Source: Butyricicoccus_A sp963601915 (GTDB lineage: Bacteria; Bacillota; Clostridia; Oscillospirales; Butyricicoccaceae). From it: a stretch of DNA of 64,000 bases. The DNA lies in NCBI GenBank assembly GCA_963601915.1, contig CAVCGL010000007.1, forward strand, positions 1 through 64,000. The letters are read 5' to 3'. The notes under the pieces were generated by a model. The model saw only the letters and a list, made by a program, of their open reading frames with translations. It was not told the DNA's origin and made no database searches. The translations under genes and the position numbers were made by a program. Every line of letters begins with the position of its first letter. Within the stretch, counting starts at the first letter, position 1. Of the stretch, positions 61,337-64,000 are shown piece by piece.

Positions 61337-62416
61337 ATGAGTTATAAGAAAAGAATTTCCGCTATTCTTCTGGCATCGGCTCTGAGCGTTGGCCTTCTGG
61401 CAGGCTGCGGAGGAAGCAGCGACAGCGGTTCCGCGTCCGGCGATTCCGTAGAGATTACAAACGTATCCTATGATCCGACCCGTGAGCTGTATCAGCAGTA
61501 CAACACGGCATTTGAACAGCATTGGAAGCAAAAGACGGGTCAGGATGTAGATATTATCCAGTCGCACGGCGGCTCCGGCAAGCAGGCGTTGGAGGTTGCC
61601 AACGGTCTGGAAGCAGATGTCGTCACACTCGCACTGGAAGGCGATGTTGACGCCGTGAAAAATGCAGGACTCATCGAAGACGGATACACCTCCGAGTTTG
61701 ACAATGACAGTTCTCCGTATACCTCGACCATTGTATTCTTGGTTCGCAAGGGCAATCCGAAGAACATTCATGACTGGAACGATTTGCTCCGCGACGATGT
61801 CGGTGTCATCACACCGAATCCGAAGACTTCCGGCGGCGCGCGTTGGAATTACCTCGCTGCTTGGTACTATTTTGAAAAGCAGGGTCAGAGCGAAGACCAA
61901 ATCAAGGAAAGCATCAAGAAGCTGTATCAGAACGTATTGGTTCTGGATTCCGGCGCACGCGGCGCGACGACTTCCTTTGTTGAAAACCAGCAGGGCGATG
62001 TCCTGATTGCTTGGGAGAATGAAGCCTTCCTCTCGCTGGAAGAATATCCGGATGATTACGAAGTTGTCATCCCGTCCGCTTCGATTTTGTGCCAGCCGAC
62101 GGTTGCTGTCGTCGATGAAGTTGTCGATGACCGCGGCACCCGCGATGTGGCAACCGAGTATCTCAACTATCTGTACTCCGATGAAGCGCAGCGCATTGAA
62201 GCGAAGAATTTCTATCGTCCGTCCAATCAGGACATTTTGAACGAGTATGCTTCGCAGAGCGACAGCAACACGATTACACAAATTCCGGAGGATGGCAAGT
62301 GGATTGTCACAAAGAATCTGGATTTGACCAATATCAGCCATTTTGGCGGCTGGACAGAGGCAGCAGAAAAGCACTTTGCAGACGGTGCGATCTTTGACCA
62401 GATTTACGAAAAATAA
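61337..62416 (+). CDS. sbp: Sulfate ABC transporter substrate-binding lipoprotein
   Basis: 359 residues from ATG 61337 (AAAGGAGA 6 bases upstream). Lipobox LAGC (Cys near 22), then a sulfate/thiosulfate-binding fold: NVSYDPTRELYQQYN, QSHGGSGKQALEV, ADVVTLALEGDVDAV, NPKTSGGARWNYLAAWYYF and DSGARGATTSFVENQQGDVLIAWENEA. These segments are diagnostic of the Sbp/CysP family. First structural gene of the sbp-cysT-cysW operon, under the Cys leader. Confidence 0.95.
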   Translation: MSYKKRISAILLASALSVGLLAGCGGSSDSGSASGDSVEITNVSYDPTRELYQQYNTAFEQHWKQKTGQDVDIIQSHGGSGKQALEVANGLEADVVTLALEGDVDAVKNAGLIEDGYTSEFDNDSSPYTSTIVFLVRKGNPKNIHDWNDLLRDDVGVITPNPKTSGGARWNYLAAWYYFEKQGQSEDQIKESIKKLYQNVLVLDSGARGATTSFVENQQGDVLIAWENEAFLSLEEYPDDYEVVIPSASILCQPTVAVVDEVVDDRGTRDVATEYLNYLYSDEAQRIEAKNFYRPSNQDILNEYASQSDSNTITQIPEDGKWIVTKNLDLTNISHFGGWTEAAEKHFADGAIFDQIYEK

Positions 62417-62437
62417 TGAGCAAGAAGGATTTTGATT

Positions 62438-63280
62438 ATGAAACAAAGAAGAAAAAAATTGCGGGTCATTCCGGGATTCGGATTGTCGCTCGGAATCACA
62501 GTGGCGATCCTCAGTTTCATCGTCATCATCCCACTGTGTTCTCTGGTTGTGTTTTCCGCACACCTCTCTCTCTCTGATTTTATACATACCGTGACCAGCC
62601 CCCGTGTGCTGGCGAGCTACAAAGTCAGCTTTTTGACGGCACTCACGGCATCGCTGATCAATGCAGTGATGGGACTCATCATCGCATGGGTGCTGGTACG
62701 GTATGAATTTCCGGGCAAACGAATCATAGACGGCATGATCGAAGTTCCGTTTGCCCTTCCGACAGCGGTTGCCGGTATTGCGCTGACACATATGACAGTA
62801 GACACGAGTGTGATTGGCAGCTTCTTCCATGACCATTTCGGCATTGACATCGCCTATACCCGCACAGGCATTACGCTGGCGCTGGTATTCATCGGTATTC
62901 CGTTCGTCGTTCGTTCGGTACAGCCGGTGCTGGAAAAGCTGGATGGACAGTTTGAAGAAGCAGCGAGCATTCTGGGTGCCAGCCGCGGATACACGTTCCG
63001 CCATGTCATCTTTCCGGAAATTCTTCCGGCACTGATTGCGGGATTTACAATGGCATTTGCCCGCAGCCTCGGCGAATACGGCAGCGTCGTATTTATCGCA
63101 GGCAATACACCGTATGAAACAGAGATTACCCCTCTGCTTATCATGTCGAAATTACAGGAATTTGATTATGCCAGTGCGACATCCATTGCACTCGTTATGC
63201 TGGCAGCAGCATTCCTGATTCTGTTTATCAATGCGGTTTTGCAGAGCCGCTCGTCTAAAATTATCAGCGGTATCGAGTAA
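62438..63280 (+). CDS. cysT: Sulfate ABC transporter permease CysT
   Basis: 280 residues, six membrane helices. The CysT/CysU signature includes EVPFALPTAVAGIALTHM and the EAA loop EEAASILGASRGYTFRHVIFPEILPAL (in parts). ATG 62438 with AGAAGGA upstream is the likely start; a TTG two codons earlier is less likely. Follows sbp by 21 bp. Confidence 0.95.
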   Translation: MKQRRKKLRVIPGFGLSLGITVAILSFIVIIPLCSLVVFSAHLSLSDFIHTVTSPRVLASYKVSFLTALTASLINAVMGLIIAWVLVRYEFPGKRIIDGMIEVPFALPTAVAGIALTHMTVDTSVIGSFFHDHFGIDIAYTRTGITLALVFIGIPFVVRSVQPVLEKLDGQFEEAASILGASRGYTFRHVIFPEILPALIAGFTMAFARSLGEYGSVVFIAGNTPYETEITPLLIMSKLQEFDYASATSIALVMLAAAFLILFINAVLQSRSSKIISGIE

Positions 63281-63294
63281 GGAGGAAACAAGCT

Positions 63295-64000
63295 GTGAAA
63301 AAACAATCATCCGGAGCTGTCAAATGGCTCCTGATCGCAGTGAGCGTCCTGTTTCTCGTTGTGATGCTGATCCTGCCGCTGGTATACGTGTTGGTTACCG
63401 CGTTCCGTCAGGGCATTCAGCCGTTCTTGGCAGCGGTCACGGACAAATATGCACTGAAATCTGTGCAGCTGACAATTGAAGCGACACTGTTTGCCGTGGT
63501 ACTCAATACCATTTTTGGATTGTTCGCTGCATGGAGCATCACAAAATTTCAGTTCCGTGGAAAAAAAGTGATCTCTACGCTGATCGATCTTCCGCTTACG
63601 GTTTCTCCGATTATCGCGGGCTTGATCTTTGTTTTGACCTATGGCAGACAGAGCAGCTTATATCCGCTCCTCAAGAGCATGGACATCAAGATTATTTATG
63701 CTGTTCCGGGCATCATTATGGCGACCGTCTTTGTTACGTTTCCGTTTATCTCCCGTGAAATCATTCCGGTGTTGACGGCGGCGGGAACAGAGGAAGAAGA
63801 AGCCGCTGCACTGATGGGTGCAAAGGGCTGGACGATTTTCAGCAAAGTGACCTTCCCGCATATGCGGTGGGCACTGCTGTACGGCATTGTCTTGTGCACA
63901 GCCCGTGCAATGGGCGAATTCGGTGCGGTATCGGTTCTTTCCGGACATCTGAGAGGCAAGACCAATACGATGCCGCTGTATATTGAGCTGCTGTATCAGG
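63295..64000 (+). CDS. cysW: Sulfate ABC transporter permease CysW, cut by the window edge
   Basis: GTG start at 63295 with AAGGAGG 9 bases upstream; 235 codons visible before the edge. Six-helix permease with DLPLTVSPIIAGLIF and the EAA loop EEEEAALMG...-type region (GTEEEEAAALMGAKGWTIF, in parts), then CTARAMGEFGAVSVLSGH typical of CysW. The ATPase cysA is expected just beyond the window. Confidence 0.94.
   Translation, partial: MKKQSSGAVKWLLIAVSVLFLVVMLILPLVYVLVTAFRQGIQPFLAAVTDKYALKSVQLTIEATLFAVVLNTIFGLFAAWSITKFQFRGKKVISTLIDLPLTVSPIIAGLIFVLTYGRQSSLYPLLKSMDIKIIYAVPGIIMATVFVTFPFISREIIPVLTAAGTEEEEAAALMGAKGWTIFSKVTFPHMRWALLYGIVLCTARAMGEFGAVSVLSGHLRGKTNTMPLYIELLYQ

Overview
The window reads as chromosomal DNA of an anaerobic, low-to-medium GC clostridium. 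The gene orders miaB-mutS-mutL-miaA-hfq and sepF-yggT-divIVA-ileS-lspA-rluD are typical of Clostridia. Anaerobic ribonucleotide reductase NrdDG, oxygen-labile iron-sulfur serine dehydratase and many radical SAM enzymes point to strict anaerobiosis. The overall style suggests an Oscillospirales-type gut organism (Butyricicoccus/Agathobaculum-like), but that is inference and the species cannot be fixed from this sequence.

Layout. 1-1800: AT-rich accessory stretch with an edge-truncated membrane protein and a frameshifted gene. 1806-4868: a preQ1 biosynthesis operon (queD-queE-folE-queC-queF, minus strand) behind a preQ1-I-type riboswitch and terminator. 4887-7360: a lipoprotein, aroD and a PAP2 phosphatase. 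7447-9780: a conserved cysteine-rich clostridial gene split in frame by a 1,470-bp element that holds only a serine recombinase and a NUDIX hydrolase. 9853-29743: housekeeping block (radical SAM pair, miaB, mutS, mutL, miaA, hfq, cell division cluster, ileS, lspA, rluD-type synthase, HAD phosphatase). 29733-30372: thiW behind a long leader hairpin. 31510-40106: a nine-gene operon under a cobalamin riboswitch, combining a surface CbiK-like chelatase, two proteins sharing a NEAT-like domain, a BtuFCD-type importer, a lone CbiL and a second ABC transporter. 40158-41833: glycine riboswitch and AgcS symporter. 41952-51187: tRNA-Arg, corrinoid-methyltransferase-like protein, EamA transporter, NrdR-box-controlled nrdDG, flavoprotein, DUF134-NifX protein, lipoprotein, slipped zinc-ribbon gene, tRNA-Pro and BirA-controlled bioB. 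51223-59716: serine dehydratase, YibE/F, an S-layer-anchored phosphoesterase, a second AgcS symporter, a DUF6506 protein and a MATE pump. 59840-64000: an AraC regulator with a degenerate receiver, then a sulfate ABC transporter operon preceded by a 19-codon leader peptide ending in three Cys codons.

The two most unusual systems are the small skin-like element at 7914-9383 and the cysteine-codon leader peptide with its Shine-Dalgarno-abutting hairpin at 61226-61322. The B12-riboswitch tetrapyrrole uptake operon is a third. Many transcription units begin at promoters with clear -35 and -10 hexamers, nearly all at 17-bp spacing, and end in intrinsic terminators, so operon boundaries are well supported by the sequence alone.
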